Shown: positions 9,981-21,817, numbered from the stretch's first letter. The stretch: DNA of 64,000 nt from Guillardia theta CCMP2712 (GCF_000315625.1 NW_005434669.1:772657-836656), one strand, 5' to 3'. Notes: generated by a model from the sequence alone, not told the origin. Made by a program: numbers and translations.

Positions 9981-11060
9981 CTAACAAAGATACGAATAGA
10001 CCTGATAGACAGTCCATGCCATCATTACCTGTGCATCTCTTGATTGGACCTGTAAATTGTCGGTACGCTCCCATGAAATGGATTCATGATTCACCTTCTT
10101 TGTGATTATCTTCGCAACATCTCTTTCTAAATTTCCATCTTTGTACAGTATGGCAATTTTTTGCATTAAAGATGTCACCTGCCATTCAGTTTGAGTCAAG
10201 AAAAAAATTCTCGCTAAAACCTCGGCATCTGTCGGCTTCGAAGGAGACGATTTCTAACCATATCAGCGTCAGATACAACCTCAGCGGGCATCAATTGATT
10301 TACCTTTGTTGATGCGGACAGTGAAGATCGTTTTGATTCAGGAGCACGATGATCGGATCGACTGGTTTCAGCTTCAAACTTTTTCTTTGGCAGATTTTGA
10401 GGCTTTTCAGTGAATGTGGGCGATGTTTACCTGCTTCTGGAGCTTGACAAGGGTGAATCTTATGAGCAAGTCATTCGCAAGCAGTGGCGCCATCAGTTTG
10501 GCAGTGAACTGACCCGTCCTGACCACGTCTGTATGATGGTGTTGCTGGCTCTGTGAAGGCAACTGTCAGCTTAAGATATGCAGGGCAACGAGGGAGGACC
10601 GTAACATTCTTTTCGCTTGCTGCGAGAGGTTCCTGTAAGATCTGCATTGCAGCAGCAGGAGCTCAACCAGTCAGTCCCCGTGGAGAACTGCTGTCGCATC
10701 GTTCACCTGTCGTGTCGAGGGGCGCAGTGTTGCCGCTGCTGTAAGGGTTATCACAACTCAATAACAAGCATGAGGTATGGCAAACCCGAGATGTCGCAGG
10801 CCAGAGGAGCCGTTCGCTGACCAACCCAGTAAGAGAGGACATGGGGAACTGAGCCTTACATGATCCTCGATGGTGACTTGTTGCACATTGTCATTGACAC
10901 TTTCAGATTGAGAGCAGGCGTCACGGCAAAGATTTTGAAAAAGGAACAATCTCACCCACAGCAGCCTAGCATGTTTGATCGTGTCTCCTTCTCCCATTCT
11001 ATCAGGCTATTTTGAATCCACTCAAGCATCATCAGACGAGACTGATTGGAACATGATCCA
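9981..11060 (-). CDS. Unknown multi-exon protein
   Basis: Several minus-strand exons can be joined. The last (9981 to about 10252) encodes SSPSKPTDAEVLARIFFL and EWQVTSLMQKIAILYKDGNL and ends with QVMMAWTVYQVYSYLC. Upstream exons give PKKKFEAETSRSDHRAPESK, a Ser/Lys-rich linker at about 10320-10410; QFTAKLMAPLLANDLLIRFT at about 10440-10530; and ILQEPLAASEKNVTVLPRCP at about 10570-10650. More 5' pieces at 10860-11050 (VNDNVQQVTIEDH; LMMLEWIQNSLIEWEKETRS) are plausible. Predicted helical C-terminus, soluble. I do not recognise the family. The start is not fixed. Confidence 0.45.
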
Positions 11061-12298
11061 GTTGGCGACACGACCCCTTTTTCGGGGTATTAACTGAGTT
11101 CGTCCATTCCTGTAAACATACAGCAATTCATCAGCAGGGTAACTTGTAAATGATCCGCTCGGAACACACGATCGGACTTTACTCCTGACAAAGATTTTGA
11201 ACGGTCCATCTGTTCACTCTGCGTGAGATTCCTTTTCCTGACTTGCGTCCGACTTGCACTGCGGACAGTATTTCCCTATTTCTGTCTGCTTTCTTTCTTG
11301 TCTGATCCGATCCTTCTCCCGGCGCGGCTGTGCGGCTTAATACCGTAACTGCTTGAGTCTCTATACTATGATACCAAGTAGCGGCTGAGCGGCACCGCGG
11401 CAGTGACTTATGATCCGCCGCATCAACTTCAGCGCCGCCGAGCCCCTGGAAGCGCTGCGCAGCTGTGGCTACTTCTGTACTCTTCGCCCTTTTCTCCTTA
11501 CAACGGTCCCCCGGACTCACCCGTCAAACTTTGAAAAGAAAAGCACGTAAAAGAGTCTTCAGTCAGCGTGACTCACTCAGTCACTCGGGCCTGACTGAGG
11601 GCCCGGGCCCGGCGGGGGCCCCGGATTATCCAGGCCGGGTCCGAGCGGCCCCGAACGGACCGTGTCAACCCGGGCCGGTGACCCGACACGTCAGATTCTG
11701 ATCACCAACCTTTACCACCCACCCTCGACAACTTGGGAAGGGGGTACTGGACGCATGAAGGGATCTTGACCCTGAAATGGTGGTTGCAGTCGTCTAGAGG
11801 CTGAAGAAGGAGAGCAGGAGGAGGGCAAGGGTAGTCGACGAGAGAGAGGATGGCAACGATGCTTCGGCTGAGGTTTGACCGTTGGTAGAGGGACATGTGT
11901 TGTGCGCATGTGGAGGGACAAGGAGGGTGGGCGAAAGAGGGGTTGACGAAGAAAAACAGAAGATAGGAATGGAACATTAGATGGTCTTGGGTTTTACTCG
12001 TTCATAGATTTAAGATGAGAAACAGAATGGTTCGGTGGTAAATGATGTGATGGATGTTGAAGGAGTTTGCAAGGGATGTTTGGCTTAGCTGCTGTTATTC
12101 GAATCTCAGTCTTGGAGTTCCGCTTGCTGTTGTCTGCACTTTGCATGGTATTGCTGATGGGCGAGTGTACTATGACGAGGATCATGTTTGTCTTGCCGAC
12201 CCTTACCATAGCAGAAACGTTCACAGTGAATGATTTTGAAGCTGCTATCATGCGTTTTTGTTTCATTGACGCCATCGTTGTCATCAGCGTTTTGCAAG
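11061..12298. other. Intergenic stretch with GC patch
   Basis: No gene supported. A compact GC island (about 11575-11700) with CCGG, GGGCCC and CACTCAG words resembles the larger islands but shows no copy of the AGTACGAGGACA motif. The rest is ordinary spacer, presumably with the promoter of the DoxX-like gene. Confidence 0.45.
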
Positions 12299-12996
12299 AT
12301 GATTCGACGCATCATCACCGCTGTTCTGGTGTTCATGTTCTTGATGGCGGGCGCCAACAAGGTCTCGCCGCACATCAATGCAGAGATGCACAACCACCTC
12401 TCAAAGGCGTTTCCCCCCATGGGAAAGGTGCGCCGTCCTGCTGTTTGCTCGTGTGATGGCTCATGGATTGATTGCTGTTGCACGCGTTAGATGTGGAGCG
12501 GTCTCCTTCGAGACTTCCTCGCTTCCTTGAAGCAGGAGCAATACCATGATCTCATCGAGAAGAATCTTCTGGACGATGGTTCCGGCAGTTACAAAATGTT
12601 CATGACCAACCTTGGGTACATGTGGTTTCTCATTGATTTATCGTTTCTTATTTTCTCCTCGTTAGATACGTCGAAGTAGTGTGCGCTGTGCTGTTGATGA
12701 CCCCGCTTAGTCCCCTGCCCTCGCTGATCCTCTTTCTCATCATGATCGCTGCAACCTATACGCATCATGTGATGAAGGAACCGGTCACTATGCTTTTGCG
12801 AGCAAGCAAACGATACTAATCCTTCAACGTGTTGCATCGACAGATAGTGGTAACTGTCGGACTGATGGTCCTGTTTGTCGTGCGCGCATTGCTGCCAGGT
12901 GACTTCGTTCAAAAGGGTGTTCGTCTGTTGTTTGATTACACATTTTCAGTACCGAAGTCTGCCGGCAAAAAAGTTGTCAAGCCGAAGAAATCGTAG
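12299..12996 (+). CDS. DoxX/TMEM35-like small membrane protein
   Basis: Four exons. Exon 1 encodes MIRRIITAVLVFMFLMAGAN and KVSPHINAEMHNHLSKAF. Exon 2 (12491-12618) encodes a soluble loop. Exon 3 starts YVEVVCAVLLMTPLSPLPSL and continues ILFLIMIAATYTHHVMKEP. Exon 4 (from about 12846) encodes IVVTVGLMVLFVVRALLPGD and a Lys-rich end, KKVVKPKKS. The intron before exon 4 has a textbook branch site, TACTAAT. Four hydrophobic segments, the K-x-SP motif after the first and the E-V-x-C start of the second resemble the DoxX_2/TMEM35 family. In animals TMEM35A is an ER chaperone for nicotinic receptors; the role in algae is unknown. Family call by pattern only. Confidence 0.65.
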
Positions 12997-13419
12997 ATGA
13001 CTTTGTGTGTTTTGAGCATCACTTGAATCAAAGAGATCTTAAATAGATTGCAATGTTAATCAGTAAAATGAATCTTGAGCTGCAACGGCCATATCGCCCA
13101 GCAACGTTTGAACACGTTTTGGGCAAATTCGCTTGGAAATGAAAAGTTTCTCTTCTATTCCGTTGTTGTGGTATTCCTTGTCAATCAGCTTTGGTTTTCT
13201 GGGAGAGCCAATCGTTTTGTTTTAGCCACCATGGCATTCTATTTAATCGATGTGATACAATTTGCATTTCACTTGCGCTGATCGCAAGTGATGTGATGAT
13301 GCTCTTCTGATGGGCTTCGACTAGTTCATACGATCCATCTCTGTCTGTCACTGTCTGTTCAACAAGAACTCTGACCAAACTTGTGCGTGACCTATCTAGC
13401 AGCAATTGCTTCCGGGAGA

Positions 13420-14472
13420 CTAGAGGACCGAAGGATCGTCCATCATGGCAGCAAAGTAAGCCGGGATGAGCAATACTGCTGCTGTCCAGCAAGCAGTCTC
13501 CACGCCTTGAAGCTTAAGGGAGAATTTCAGCAACTGCGTTGAGAGCACTCCCACTGGAAAGTCTCCATACTGTGCAAGGTCATACAGGGCAAGCTGGAAC
13601 ACAAAGCTGAAAATGTGCAGAACAACGAACAACGCCTTTTGTTGAAACAGACCAGCCGCACCAACGACGATGCCGTAAAGTCCTAACAGCATTGTGAAGA
13701 CTCCGTCTGCTAACACAAGGTCTCTTCTGCTGACGAAGAAAGGCGCCGCAGTCGTGACGGGGACCGATGCTTCTCTCATCAACACGGCAATCGCCATCTC
13801 GCTGCATCCTTTCAACAGCACCAGGAAGCTGTAAAATACAACGAGCCCTCTCAGCACGGCGTTACTGAAGGCTTCGGTAGGCTCTTTCTTGAAATCCTGT
13901 TTGTAGAAGTGAAGGGTCAGACAGAACTGCCCACTGAGCAGCGCTGTGCCATTGGCTATCATATACAGCATGCACATCATTTCAAACTTGACAACTGACG
14001 GGTTTGAGGAGTATAATTTGGCCTCGAATGCCCAAGTTCCAAACATCATGGCAGCTAATGTAAAGATTCCAAAAACTCCTTGTAAAGACAACACAAAGAT
14101 GGTAAAACCTTTGCTCTTGACGTTCAACAACACAGCGGTAATTCCGAGGGTAAGTCCTCCGAGTCCCATGCATAGCATGCACAATCCCGATATGAGGAGG
14201 ACGACTGGCGGATACACAACACCGCTTCCTTTGTAGTTCGACAGATTGTCGTGGCTGGAATATAGATTCGCATATTCGACACCCAAAAGAACTAGCATGA
14301 AAGAGAAAAGAACAAGAAATGCCGATATTGCTGACGCTTGAAATGATATGTTTCCATGATTTCCTCTTGTGGGCTCTTCTTGTTTTTCAGAAGATTCTTG
14401 AACGGGCATTGCAGAAAGCATGACAGTTGCCAAGAACAATGTAAAATCGTTTGTCCTGCCATTTACAGTCAT
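13420..14472 (-). CDS. Polytopic membrane protein, unknown
   Basis: 350 residues from the ATG at 14472 (MTVNGRTNDF); an earlier in-frame ATG exists at 14595, but the later one puts a signal-like hydrophobic stretch at the start. About eight further hydrophobic segments follow, including ISAFLVLFSFMLVLLGV, LLISGLCMLCMGLGGLTLGI, GVFGIFTLAAMMFGTWAF, FYSFLVLLKGCSEMAIAVLM and VLHIFSFVFQLALYDLA. Loops are short and no catalytic motif is visible. Single exon, unusual among the larger genes here. No family recognised. It converges on the DoxX-like gene. Confidence 0.65.
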   Translation of the reverse strand: MTVNGRTNDFTLFLATVMLSAMPVQESSEKQEEPTRGNHGNISFQASAISAFLVLFSFMLVLLGVEYANLYSSHDNLSNYKGSGVVYPPVVLLISGLCMLCMGLGGLTLGITAVLLNVKSKGFTIFVLSLQGVFGIFTLAAMMFGTWAFEAKLYSSNPSVVKFEMMCMLYMIANGTALLSGQFCLTLHFYKQDFKKEPTEAFSNAVLRGLVVFYSFLVLLKGCSEMAIAVLMREASVPVTTAAPFFVSRRDLVLADGVFTMLLGLYGIVVGAAGLFQQKALFVVLHIFSFVFQLALYDLAQYGDFPVGVLSTQLLKFSLKLQGVETACWTAAVLLIPAYFAAMMDDPSVL

Positions 14473-17198
14473 CTTCCTCGCAACAAGATTGGGATAGGAG
14501 CAGAACGTGAAGTGCTTGATGAAACAGGTAGTTGCGAGATGACCTCTCAGTCTACCTGAGTCTAAGTTGTGACTTAGTGATGATGAGTACTGCATGCAGC
14601 ACACTAGATAGCCCTTGCAAGAAAGCTATCAGTATGGCAGGCTGTTACTAGTTCGTGGAACTGAGCCAACTCGGATCGACTAGAGTTGATGACACTGTAC
14701 TTGTCACTGGCATGCAGCTACTAGGCTACTAAAGTTCTCTCATTGAATAAAGTTCACCGCTTGCCAAGTTTTCTCAGTCTCATGCTCTGACCGTGTTCTA
14801 CTCGTTTTCAAGTTTCAATTTCGCCTGCATGGCATGTAATATTTTTCGGCTTCGACCAAGTTTTCAAGTTCCGGGAAATACGCCTCCCTCCGAGGCTCCC
14901 GGTGAGTCTCCGCCTGTCCTCGTACTGTTTTTTCACTTAACGGAAGTTTGAGCGCCTTCAAAAGCGCCACTGCCGGTAGTCACGGTACCGTACGGTCAGT
15001 ACTGACCTGGGGCGCCGCCGCGCGGCCGGGCCGCCGGCCGTACCGGCCCCCCCCGGCCGATCCGGTGACCGCGGGCCGGGCCCGCCGCCGCCGGGCCGCC
15101 GCCCGCCCGGCCGCGCGACTCTCAATGGGCCCCGCCGCCCGCCGGGGGCGGACTCCGAGAGTCCCCGATCACCGGGTCCGTCGCCGGGAGCCACAGGCTC
15201 AGTGAGGCCCCGGCTCACGGTTAACTTAACAGGCTTTGAGTAAAGTTCCAAAGTCCGGTCAGGACATAACTAGGCTCTTCTTTACGCTAGGCTAGTTTGG
15301 AGTAAAACCCCGGCGGGCCGGGGGCCCAGCCTGGCCCGCGGCTGAGGGCCTGGCCTCACTGATCGCCGTACTGAGTCCAGTTGAGTAAAACCTCACGGTT
15401 AACCGGGCACTCTTTACTCAAGATTAGTTAAGTCAAAATTAGTACCGAAAGAGGAGACCGATGAGCACGTTGCGGTACTAAGTAGCAGGGGTGTTTGCGC
15501 CTTCAGCTTCCCAGTGACTCTCTGTCGCAAGGGCGTTGATGCAATTTGTCTACCTTTTACAGCTTCGTAAAAAAAATGAAGACTCCCTTCTTCAGGGTGT
15601 ACTGGCAAAAGGAACATTCCAGGCAGGGTGGGGAAAAAAACATTTTACTGCCCGCCCCAGAAGGCAGGCTACGGGGAACTACTCGGGGTTGCCTGGTCGA
15701 ATCTGTGACGAATTAACGACCCAACCTCTAGTGCTTCTGGTGGGTCATCAACACTAGCGGAGATGGTGGGGGTGATTCCTCGTACAATCTCATGGTACCA
15801 CTGGTTGTACGCCGACTACCTTGCGGGATTTGTTAGTGGTGAGAAGGGGTGGAGGCCGGGGAAGTGTGTGCTAAGGGGAGAGGTAGGAGGTATTCCCCTT
15901 TTTATTGAGGACAACATATGAGATTCTCACGGTATGGTGGACAGAGCTTGAACCATGCCCAGAAGGTCATGGAGACACCCCTACCCCCCTATAAACAAAA
16001 AGGGGGTGATGGCTGGACGGTGGGGGTAGTTCTAAGGGTCTACATGTAAAGGGTCCCCGGGACGATGCCGCTCCTTCTTGGGAGATAGGGTGGAGATGTT
16101 AAAGGGGGGGTGGTAAGGAATTCGACTACCATGTAGGGGTATTGGCACTGAATTGCAGTAGTCTTGGTGGGGTGGTGGAGAATTACACAGAGAATCCATG
16201 TTGGACTCTATTGGAGGGGGAATGGAAACAAAACTGTATGGAGATGTCTTTTTTTCTTTTTTGCTCTCCCCACTCTCAAGCATGGTAGGGGATCCTATGC
16301 TGGTAGCACTTTGAATAGGAAGAGGTCATAGGACCAGCACCCCCAAAACGCACACTCTACTACCCTACTGGATGTTTTCCACCCCATTACAAATACACCC
16401 CCACCCCTCATTTCGTACCTTTGTGGGGCTGCCTCATTGACTGTACCCAACCCCTCTCTTCAGAAAATGATTACCCCCACCCCCTCATTTCCCATCAATT
16501 CGGAGATGCATCTGATGCCTACCCCATCATACATCTTTTGTAGCACCGGTTATTTTCCTTTGAGAGTACAAACTCCTTGGGCTGTTAGAACCCCCCACCC
16601 CCTCGTTTGTGAAACTCGAGAACCCCACCGTTTCCTATTGTACCCCCTTTCGCACACAGGAGACCACCGGATCTGAGCGTAGGCATCACCCAACCAACTT
16701 CACGACGAGATCTACCCCCACCCCCTCTTTCAACTGCAATTACCTACTTCTTCTCCAGGTTCTTTTGCAAGGATGAGCACCCCACCCACCCTTTGTTCTA
16801 CACTACTACGCACCACCGTACCTATCATTGACAGTACCCCTTCAAAAACTAACATCGATATACTACCACCACTGATTTACCGATGATGAAGCTCTCACAA
16901 GATCAGACCACGGTAAACAGACAATTTTCTTAAGTACGTCCATAAGTGACAATCAGCATGTCTTTCACATGCTTATTCTTTTTGCCCCGCAAAAAGCAAG
17001 TACCGTACCCTTTGATCACAAACAAGTACCCTACCCACACACAAGCTTAACCCTGAAGGAACCCACCACCCACTCAATCCCAATACCGAATGACCCTACC
17101 CCTTCAAAGACCCCCTTCTGTTCCTCGGGTTGGCCCCCTCAAGACGTCTCCCCATCCCCCTTTCACCCTCAATCCGCGTCGCACCCTCACCACACGCC
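14473..17198. other. Spacer holding a motif-bounded GC island and a C-run patch
   Basis: GC island at 14913-15460 (separate entry). From about 15740 to 17150 the sequence changes to GGGGGT then CCCCCACCCC/GTACC words, with the purine-to-pyrimidine switch near 16320. No protein is supported. The last ~100 bp must hold the aldolase promoter or 5' UTR. Confidence 0.5.
14913..15460. mobile_element. GC island bounded by inverted copies of the 40-nt motif
   Basis: On the left (14913-14941) the motif is inverted: CCTGTCCTCGTACTG then CACTTAAC. On the right (15413-15460) it is direct: TTTACTCAAGATTAG then AGTACCGAAAGAGGAGACC. About 470 bp of CCGG-rich sequence lies between. Inverted ends around an internal segment resemble a small non-autonomous element, but no target-site duplication was established and the right copy is diverged. 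Confidence 0.35.
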
Positions 17199-18461
17199 AT
17201 GCTTCGCAAGGTTGTCCTCGCTGGTCTCGCCGCCACTGCAGTTGATGCCTTCACTGCCCCCTCTGGCTTCTTTGGCAACCGTCAGGCCCCTGCTGCGAAG
17301 ATCAACTCCGTGAAGCCTGTTTCCGCCAGGACTCAGCGTGTGAACGGTGCGGCCTCCCTCAGGGCTGCCGAGGCTACCAAGAGCAAGCTCCCTGCCTCCG
17401 TCAAGCCCGGCGTTGTCACTGGCCAGGCTCTCGTTGACCTTTTGAACTATGCCAAGGAGAACAACTTTGCTATTCCGGGAGTGAACATTGTTGGAACTAA
17501 CTCCATCAACGCTTGCATGGAGGCCGCTGCTAAGTATGGCGGTCCCATCATGGTTACCTTCTCCAAGGGTGGAGGACAGTTCATTGCTGGAAAGTCTCTT
17601 CCTAACAAGAACGATGAGGCTTCCATTGCTGGATCTATCGCTGGAGCTCTTCACGTTCGTGCTGTCGCCAAGCAGTACGGAATCCCAGTTGTCCTTCACA
17701 CTGACCATTGCCAGAAGGCTTGGCTTCCATGGATTGATGGGCTCATGGCTGCCAACGAGGACTACTTCAAGACCCACGGAGAGCCCCTCTTCTCTTCTCA
17801 CATGCTTGACCTTTCCGAGGAGCCCCTTGAGGAGAACGTCGCTATCTGCAAGAAGTACCTCGAGCGCATGGCCAAGTGCAACGTCCTCCTCGAGATGGAG
17901 CTCGGAGTTACTGGTGGTGAGGAGGATGGTGTTGACAATTCTGGAGTCGACTCCTCCCGCCTCTACACCCAGCCTGAGGAGGTTTGGTACACCTACCAGG
18001 AGCTCTCCAAGGTTCAGAATGGACACTTCACCATAGCCGCCTCCTTTGGAAACGTGCACGGAGTTTATGCACCGGGAAATGTTGACCTCAAGCCAGTTAT
18101 TCTTCACAACACTCAGAAATACATCAGCGAGAAGCTTGGTGGAAAGGACAAGAAGCCCGTTAACTTCGTCTTCCACGGAGGGTCCGGATCCTCCCTTGAG
18201 GATATCCGCTATGCTATCGAGGCTGGCGTTATCAAGATGAACATCGACACTGATACTCAGTGGGCATTCTGGGATGGAGTTCGTGGATACGAAGCCAAGT
18301 ACCACGATTACCTTCAGGGACAGATCGGAAACCCTGAGGGCGCAACCAAGCCAAATAAGAAGTACTATGATCCCCGCATGATGTTGCGCGCTGGAGAGGA
18401 GTCCATGGCCAAGAGATTGATGCAGGCCGCGCAGGATCTTAACTGTGTCAATGTTGTCTGA
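17199..18461 (+). CDS. FBA: Plastid class II fructose-bisphosphate aldolase
   Basis: Single exon, 420 residues. The N-terminus MLRKVVLAGLAATAVDA is a signal peptide cut before FTAPSGFF, followed by a basic, Ala/Ser-rich transit peptide to about residue 68: the bipartite signal for a four-membrane red-derived plastid. The enzyme reversibly condenses glyceraldehyde-3-phosphate and dihydroxyacetone phosphate in the Calvin cycle and glycolysis. Class II type A features include a GVNIVGTNSINACMEAAAKY start, the metal and catalytic region HTDHCQKAWLPWIDG, the conserved FGNVHGVYAPGNV, the HGGSGSS phosphate loop and NIDTDTQWAFWDGVRGYEAK. Substitution of a class II enzyme in the plastid is known for chromalveolate algae, cryptophytes included. 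High C-ending codon bias implies strong expression. Confidence 0.96.
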   Translation: MLRKVVLAGLAATAVDAFTAPSGFFGNRQAPAAKINSVKPVSARTQRVNGAASLRAAEATKSKLPASVKPGVVTGQALVDLLNYAKENNFAIPGVNIVGTNSINACMEAAAKYGGPIMVTFSKGGGQFIAGKSLPNKNDEASIAGSIAGALHVRAVAKQYGIPVVLHTDHCQKAWLPWIDGLMAANEDYFKTHGEPLFSSHMLDLSEEPLEENVAICKKYLERMAKCNVLLEMELGVTGGEEDGVDNSGVDSSRLYTQPEEVWYTYQELSKVQNGHFTIAASFGNVHGVYAPGNVDLKPVILHNTQKYISEKLGGKDKKPVNFVFHGGSGSSLEDIRYAIEAGVIKMNIDTDTQWAFWDGVRGYEAKYHDYLQGQIGNPEGATKPNKKYYDPRMMLRAGEESMAKRLMQAAQDLNCVNVV

Positions 18462-18634
18462 ATATTTGTGAAATGAAACTGAGGGTAGTGATAAAACGAA
18501 AGACAAATTTGTTGTTGTCACTTTCATTCTCACGTTCAATATTCAGTACTTTATTCATTGTTCTGCCATCCAAAAATTCATGCCTGTTCAGTATCCAGGT
18601 ATCACTGCACCCCGTTGAACCTGAACAAGCTATG

Positions 18635-18916
18635 TCAATGCACTCGAACAGTTATGTGTTGGAAGACCTGCTGGGAATACTCTCGCCACCATTCAGCATG
18701 TGCACGGAAGTGTTCACCGACGTCGGATTCGCAGTCATTGTCTCCATGCGGTTGAACTCCGTAGAGGCTCATCTGATCTTCGATCAATGCTTGACAAGCC
18801 TGCCGCCCGTCCACATTCATTGCGTTGCTGCAAACCGGTTGTGCTGGACAAAATTTCTTGTGAATCGCCTCATACCCAGATTCAATGACACAATCAAATG
18901 TTATTTGCCGTTTCAT
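18635..18916 (-). CDS. Possible small unknown protein, C-terminal exon
   Basis: Reads MKRQITFDCVIESGYEAIHK and later ALIEDQMSLYGVQPHGDNDC, ending EYSQQVFQHITVRVH. The frame stays open upstream to an acceptor near 18980, so an earlier exon is likely. The opposite strand is also open over this interval, but its translation is hydrophobic and less gene-like. No domain recognised. It would converge on the aldolase gene. Confidence 0.35.
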   Translation of the reverse strand: MKRQITFDCVIESGYEAIHKKFCPAQPVCSNAMNVDGRQACQALIEDQMSLYGVQPHGDNDCESDVGEHFRAHAEWWREYSQQVFQHITVRVH

Positions 18917-18989
18917 CGGATGGACAACGGACTCAGAGATCTGGTCTCTCAGGCTTAGGCGCTCAGAAGCTGCCTAAAAACCTTGTGAT

Positions 18990-20829
18990 CGGAAATACCT
19001 AGAAAAAACGGTAAGTCTCTTTATCATCAACATTCTCATTGTTTCATTGATCAAATCTATCATGCCTGTGTTTTCTCCTTTTTATCAAGCTTTTCAATCT
19101 ACTGTCCCTCGCTGTTAATCTACCCTTCTCGAAAGTCATAACTTGGTCTATAGATGTGTTAGAATCTTTTCTCTGCTTTTGTTAAAATTGGGGCGAGACA
19201 ACAAAGATCTAGGCGGGGGTTGTCGAGCTATAATGTGTTTGATTGAAATCATGCATTCTTAGTCCTTGCTGTATTCCGTCATGAGTGATCCTACCTCCGG
19301 TAGTTGTGCTTCAAACGTACATTAGCCAGTATCCTCACCTGCTTAGATCTGAGTCTGGGTTCTTCCGAATATTTGCCTCGTTTTCTCTGAACTATCCTGG
19401 GGGCGAATATTTGCCTTGTTATCTCTGGACTATCCTGGATCCTCGTTTGCTAGTGTACCTCCTTCCTACAGTTCTATTCTGTTCTACCCCGCCATTGTTT
19501 GTGGGTGGGCGGGAAGCCTCTCACTCACCGGACCCCCTCTACCCCTGTTTGCCTACAAGACCACCCTCTTTTTGACCCACAATCCCAAAAATTCCTTACC
19601 ACCGGTGTGAACATGTATGTCTGTACCTACCCTCCCATCTCCATTGTCTGTACCCTACCCTACATCATCAATGACTCCACATTCCTGCAGGTAGACCTAA
19701 TCAAATCACCTGATTGCATTTTGGTATTAGTGGCTGATCTATATTTTATATGACCTTGAGGGATATCTCTCCTACTGAGGGTGGCCGTGTTCAAACCCCT
19801 TAGGTCAAACTCTACCCCCACCCCACCATTGGACATAGTATCCCACAGTTACAACCCTGCCCCCTCCCCGTTTTGATGGACCACCCTACTACCCCTCCTA
19901 ACGAGTCCCTCGTTCTTACAACCCCCTTTCAGTTGCTTGAGGGTTGTATCAACAAACTGTCTACCCCCCTCAGTCCTATCATGTACCCCCTTGTCTCTCC
20001 ATCTAGGAGAGCGAAAGGGATCGATTCTGAGGGGTGGGGTGCTTGATCTGTCCTTTGGCAGGGGTAGTATGAAGTTGGACGAGGGTGGGTTGGGCCCACT
20101 GACATATTGGTACCACCACCACCCCTCTATTTCCAATAAAATCTCCACCACCCTCGATGGAACTAAAACTTAGTTTTAAACTTGTGCGTGCGGCCCCCAC
20201 GGGTGTGAACCACGGTGATGGTAGAACAGGTCAAAAGCTCATGAAGAAAGTTTGCTGGTAAAAGTTTGATTCTCAAAGTTGTAAATAAAAGGCTCAAAGT
20301 TGTAAAGTCTTGTGTTGGTTGCAGGCACAAGCTGGTTGTACATGCGCAAACGCTGTTAGTGTCGAAACATGGGTGGGTCGCAGAGGAAGAGGGCAGTGCA
20401 GAAGACCAATTCATGCTTGCCATCGTGTCTCCAGAGCTGCCTGATGTTCTTATGCTGTTTTGTTTGCTACATTTGACCGTACTGTACCCGATGTTTGTCG
20501 GATCCCTCGGCATCGAGGCATCTTGCACTGAGTCTTCTGCTCTTAGGCTCTAGACTTGAACAAAGACCGTGCAGTGTGCAGTGACCTTTGAGTGATTCAA
20601 GGTAACAGCATATCTCCTCTCACTCCTTGGATGTATCCTAAGTCGCGATAAGCAAACAAACTTGTGCAAAGATTCTCGATCCAAGCGGGGGAAATGCCTC
20701 TCAGAGCTAGGATGATCCTCTCAGAAATGCGAATGCCTAACAAATCAATCCTTTCATCTTGGATCAAAAGAGGAAACCCCCAGGTTGTTCAAGATAATGC
20801 TCTATGTCTGCTATTGTGGGTGCTGAAAT
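18990..20829. other. Spacer with C-run patch
   Basis: AT-rich to about 19280, then a patch of CCTACCC/ACCCCC words to about 20160. At 20270-20310 CTCAAAGTTGTAAA occurs twice within 27 bp. Open frames exist on both strands at 20160-20550, but neither is clearly coding. Confidence 0.4.
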
Positions 20830-21648
20830 ATGTCGAAGGATCCAGAAGACCAAAAGCAAAGCATCCAGCTCGACCAGGTGACCTCTTCCTCTAACGTCAT
20901 GACCAGACCTGATGCCATCTCTTTTGTCTGCAGTCAGAAGCAAAATCAAAAGCTTTTGGAGGGCTTGCACCCACTACGATGGTGTGCAGATCCTTCGTGC
21001 AGCTCTGACCAGGTTTTGTGTTTGACGATTGGTGTGATTGACTTGTAGGTGCGTACTCGCCGAGCAGCCATGGAAGCGATGAGGAGAAGATCAGCAGAGA
21101 AGTACATCTCTCTCGGCAACTTCTAGTTTGACTGTGAAATTGGGAAGATCGTGGGAAGAAGCAGAAGAAAAAGTCAAGAGGCAGTTGCAAGTAGAAATGA
21201 TTTGTTCAAGCAAAAACCTTTGAGAATCCATTTAGGCGATGGAAAGAGCAAGAGAACTTGAGTTCGAGAAGTTGAAGGAAAGGTTTGCACGTGCTTGATC
21301 CCCTCATGTCTTAACAATCGTCATGATTTCCCCCATGCTTTTAATGTAGGTTGCAAAAGGAAAAGCAAGGGGGAGATGATGGGGCCATCTCGGACGAACA
21401 AAAGTAACGCTTTCTTGATTTGTCATTCTCCTGTCTTTGATACTTGTGTGCATAACAGAAAGTCTGGAATCACTGAAGCGTATGAAGCTGCGTCGGAGCA
21501 CATTCGCGAGGAGAGTGCAAACGTGATTGCCAACGATGATTTGAACAGCTCTTTTCACACATTGAACAGGTCTCCAGGGATAATTCGGCAATTCTATGGA
21601 GACATACAATCTCTGGCCGCCCAACGAACTTTGGAGGTGGTCTGTTGA
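20830..21648 (+). CDS. Unknown coiled-coil-like protein, about six exons
   Basis: Starts MSKDPEDQKQSIQLDQ (20830), then SEAKSKAFGGLAPTTM (about 20934), VRTRRAAMEAMRRRSAE (about 21049), WEEAEEKVKRQLQ, AMERARELEFEKLKE (from about 21237) and LQKEKQGGDDGAISDEQ (about 21350). It ends in AYEAASEHIREESANVIAND and GIIRQFYGDIQSLAAQ, with the stop at 21646-21648. Most junctions are GT-AG and keep frame; the one at about 21103-21127 would need a 25-nt intron, so that boundary is doubtful. Charged, helical and soluble. No family recognised. Confidence 0.45.
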
Positions 21649-21817
21649 ACTTGTGTATGCCCACTGTCACTCTGAAATTTTATAGGCAATCATGAATCTT
21701 CGCTGAAAAGCATCCAAGATTCATCAGGAAAAGTATCGAATTGATTCAAATCTTTGATTTATTTACAAGAAAAAATAATACTTCTTCGGTTCTGAAGAGA
21801 TCAAATGCTTGGTTTGA

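Noticed and set aside
17187-18539. 450-residue open frame antisense to the aldolase gene
   Set aside because: Created by the strong codon bias of the aldolase (few codons giving antisense stops). The translation is Leu/Ser/Val-rich and unlike any protein, while the sense strand is unmistakable.
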